Below are positions 5,728-7,338 of a stretch of 7,338 bases of DNA, piece by piece (position 1 is the stretch's first letter; each line of letters opens with the position of its first letter). Position numbers and translations under genes: made by a program. The stretch lies in assembly GCA_012510295.1 (NCBI GenBank), contig JAAZID010000176.1:1-7338 (forward strand), in the 5' to 3' direction. Source of the DNA: Methanomicrobiales archaeon (GTDB lineage: Archaea; Halobacteriota; Methanomicrobia; Methanomicrobiales; Methanoculleaceae). The notes under the pieces were generated by a model that was not told the DNA's origin, made no database searches, and was given only the letters and a program-made list of their open reading frames with translations.

Positions 5728-7029
5728 GTGGCGGGAACCCTGAATTTCTCGCCCGACGACAGCTACAACGCCTTCATCACCACCTGCGCCGAGGCACCGT
5801 TTGGTGACGGCGCGCTTGCCGGCATAGCCGTCGCAATCAAGGATAACCTATCGACGGCAGGCATCCAGACAACATGCGCGTCCCGGATCCTCGCAGGCTA
5901 CATCCCACCGTACGATGCCCACGTCGTGGAACTCCTCCGGGGCGCAGGGGCCGCGATCGTCGGCAAGACCAACATGGATGAGTTCGGCATGGGCTCGACC
6001 ACCGGGACGAGCGCGTTCGGCCCCACGAAGAACCCGGTCGACCCGGAGCGGGTTCCCGGCGGCTCGTCGGGCGGGAGCGCCGCCGCGGTCGCTGCCGGCC
6101 TCGTCCCTATGGCGCTCGGTAGCGATGCCGGCGGCGCTATCCGGTGCCCCGCGGCATTCTGTGGGATCGTGGGGTTCAAACCCACACCCGGCCGGGTCTC
6201 GCGTTACGGCCTCATCGCCCACACAAGTTCCCTTGAAGAGATCGGGCCGATGGCACGGACGGTCGGGGATGTATCGAGGCTTCTCTCGGTGATAGCCCGC
6301 TACGACCCGCGCGACTCGACGATGGTCGACAGACCATACGATCACGAACCCTCAGCAGACATCAAGGGCCTCAAGGTCGGGATACCGGAGGAGTACTTCG
6401 GTGAAGGCGTTGACGAGCGCGTTGCAGAGCAGGTCCGGACCGCCGTAGGTGTCCTCGAGGATCTCGGGGCTGACCTGGTCCCGGTGAGCATCCCCGGCAT
6501 GCGCTACGCACTTCCCGCCTACTCTATCATCTGCATGAGCGAAGCCTCTTCAAACCTCGCGCGGTACGATGGGGTCCGCTATGGCCCCGCGGTCGACACG
6601 AAGAAGTCCTGGCACGAGGCTTACCAGGATCTGCGAGGGGAATACCTCGGGGTCGAGGCCCGGCGCCGGATACTGCTCGGAACCCTCACCCTCTCGGCCG
6701 GCTACGCCGGGCGGTACTACGCAAAGGCCCTTGCAGCGCGCCGGAATATCGCCCGGGATTTCGAGCGGGCGTTCTCCGATCTCGACATCATCGCTGGCCC
6801 GACGATGCCGACCGTGGCCTTTCGCCCCGGTGAGGTGACCGATCCCCTCGCGCTCTACCGCCTTGATGCCCTCACGGTGCCCGCGAGTCTTGCAGGGATC
6901 CCGGCGATATCGGTCCCGTGCGGCCGGATTGACAATCTCCCCGTCGGTCTCCAGCTGATGGGGCGGCGGTTTGAGGATGAGCGCATCATCGATGCTGCTT
7001 TTGCCTACGAGCAGGAGGTGCGGGCATGA
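5728..7029 (+). CDS. gatA: Amidotransferase subunit A with nucleophilic Ser replaced by Ala
   Basis: Amidase-signature subunit that normally hydrolyses glutamine and passes ammonia to GatB. The GTG start has a good ribosome site and abuts the gatC stop. Length 433 is short against about 485 in bacteria, mainly from a shorter N-terminus. Present: Lys38 in AVAIKDN, cis-Ser113 in [21 protein letters not shown], the RRR run 312-314 and Asp380 in YRLDALTVP, which look like the glutamine-pocket residues. The Lys-to-cis-Ser distance is 75, as in S. aureus GatA (79, 154). The nucleophile, 24 residues further on, should be Ser137 in GSDTGGS, but the sequence reads GSDAGGAIR: Ala137, codon GCT at 6136-6138. 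Glutaminase activity should be lost. Ammonia-dependent amidation by GatB might remain, or the read may be wrong. No frameshift or stop is seen. The stop overlaps the gatB start by ATGA. Confidence 0.92.
   Translation: MAGTLNFSPDDSYNAFITTCAEAPFGDGALAGIAVAIKDNLSTAGIQTTCASRILAGYIPPYDAHVVELLRGAGAAIVGKTNMDEFGMGSTTGTSAFGPTKNPVDPERVPGGSSGGSAAAVAAGLVPMALGSDAGGAIRCPAAFCGIVGFKPTPGRVSRYGLIAHTSSLEEIGPMARTVGDVSRLLSVIARYDPRDSTMVDRPYDHEPSADIKGLKVGIPEEYFGEGVDERVAEQVRTAVGVLEDLGADLVPVSIPGMRYALPAYSIICMSEASSNLARYDGVRYGPAVDTKKSWHEAYQDLRGEYLGVEARRRILLGTLTLSAGYAGRYYAKALAARRNIARDFERAFSDLDIIAGPTMPTVAFRPGEVTDPLALYRLDALTVPASLAGIPAISVPCGRIDNLPVGLQLMGRRFEDERIIDAAFAYEQEVRA
7014..7020 (+). promoter_or_regulatory. Ribosome binding site of gatB
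   Basis: GGAGGTG, near-perfect, lies inside the end of gatA and five bases before ATG 7026. With the ATGA overlap it suggests efficient coupled expression of gatB. Confidence 0.65.
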
Positions 7030-7338
7030 AGACGATCATCGGGCTTGAGATCCACGTCCAGCTCGCGACAGCGACGAAGCTCTTCTGCGGGTGCTCGACC
7101 GACTACCAGGACGACGAGCCGAATACCCACTGCTGTCCGGTCTGTCTCGGCCTCCCCGGCGCCCTCCCACGCCTGAACGAAAAAGCGGTGGAGTATGGTC
7201 TCCGGGTGGCAAAAGCCCTCGATATGAGGGTACTTGAGGAGTCAGCGTTTGCGAGGAAGAACTACTTCTACCCCGATCTCGCGAAGGCCTACCAGGTCAC
7301 CCAGGATGACAAACCGCTCGCGGTGGAGGGTATCGTCG
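7026..7338 (+). CDS. gatB: Amidotransferase subunit B, N-terminal 104 residues
   Basis: Kinase/transferase subunit that activates the tRNA-bound Asp or Glu with ATP and amidates it with ammonia. The gene is cut by the right window edge; family members run to about 450-480 residues. The N-terminus is clearly Gat[11 protein letters not shown], with Glu8 and His10 at the Mg-binding positions, FCGCS and [16 protein letters not shown], then [17 protein letters not shown]. Cys21, Cys23, Cys37 (or Cys36) and Cys40 would form the zinc site found in many, though not all, GatB proteins. These residues look intact, so the acceptor half of the enzyme seems functional as far as it can be seen. Confidence 0.95.
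   Translation, partial: MKTIIGLEIHVQLATATKLFCGCSTDYQDDEPNTHCCPVCLGLPGALPRLNEKAVEYGLRVAKALDMRVLEESAFARKNYFYPDLAKAYQVTQDDKPLAVEGIV

Noticed and set aside
5848..6345. 165-codon minus-strand frame inside gatA
   Set aside because: Arg/Gly/Asp-rich shadow of the amidase-signature region; no domain recognised.
1..7338. CRISPR array, tRNA or rRNA gene, complete insertion sequence, toxin-antitoxin or defence system
   Set aside because: No regularly spaced repeats, cloverleaf-like sequence, intact transposase or defence domain was found on either strand by eye.

Overview
The window looks like a GC-rich chromosomal segment of a methanogenic euryarchaeon of the Methanomicrobiales, most like Methanoculleus. 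The reasons are overall protein resemblance, the short archaeal-type GatA, T-rich archaeal terminators, TATA-like promoters, GGAGG/GGTGAT ribosome sites and tight start/stop overlaps. The assignment is by recognition only; no search was run. There is no rRNA, tRNA, CRISPR array or intact mobile element.

Layout, left to right. (1) 3-1126 (+): the end of ilvB and all of ilvN, the catalytic and regulatory subunits of acetohydroxyacid synthase. They overlap by ATGA and end at a T-tract; no ilvC follows. (2) 1224-2849 (+): a 35-residue single-membrane-segment protein whose stop codon directly abuts the start of a sodium:solute symporter (SSS). The small gene has a TATA box placed so that its mRNA would be leaderless. 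(3) 2867-4174 (-): an 11-segment sodium-dependent transporter of the NSS/SNF (LeuT) family, convergent with the symporter. (4) 4302-5153 (+): an N-formylglutamate amidohydrolase family protein, divergent from the NSS gene across 127 bp that hold several inverted repeats built on GATAA/TTATC. (5) 5154-5457: a 304-base gap whose right half is unusually AT-rich. It holds a possible decayed transposase zinc ribbon, a TATA box for the next operon and a tiny SD-led reading frame. (6) 5458-7338 (+): gatC-gatA-gatB, the three subunits of the tRNA-dependent amidotransferase, tightly coupled; gatB runs off the window.

Most genes are ordinary housekeeping or uptake functions: branched-chain amino acid synthesis, Na+-driven uptake, N-formyl amino acid hydrolysis and Asn-tRNA/Gln-tRNA formation. 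The main surprise is in GatA. The Lys38 and Ser113 of the amidase-signature triad are present with exactly the family spacing, but the nucleophilic Ser, expected at residue 137, is Ala (codon GCT at 6136-6138). As read, this GatA should not hydrolyse glutamine. Several nearby, normally conserved positions are also changed, which argues against one isolated base error.
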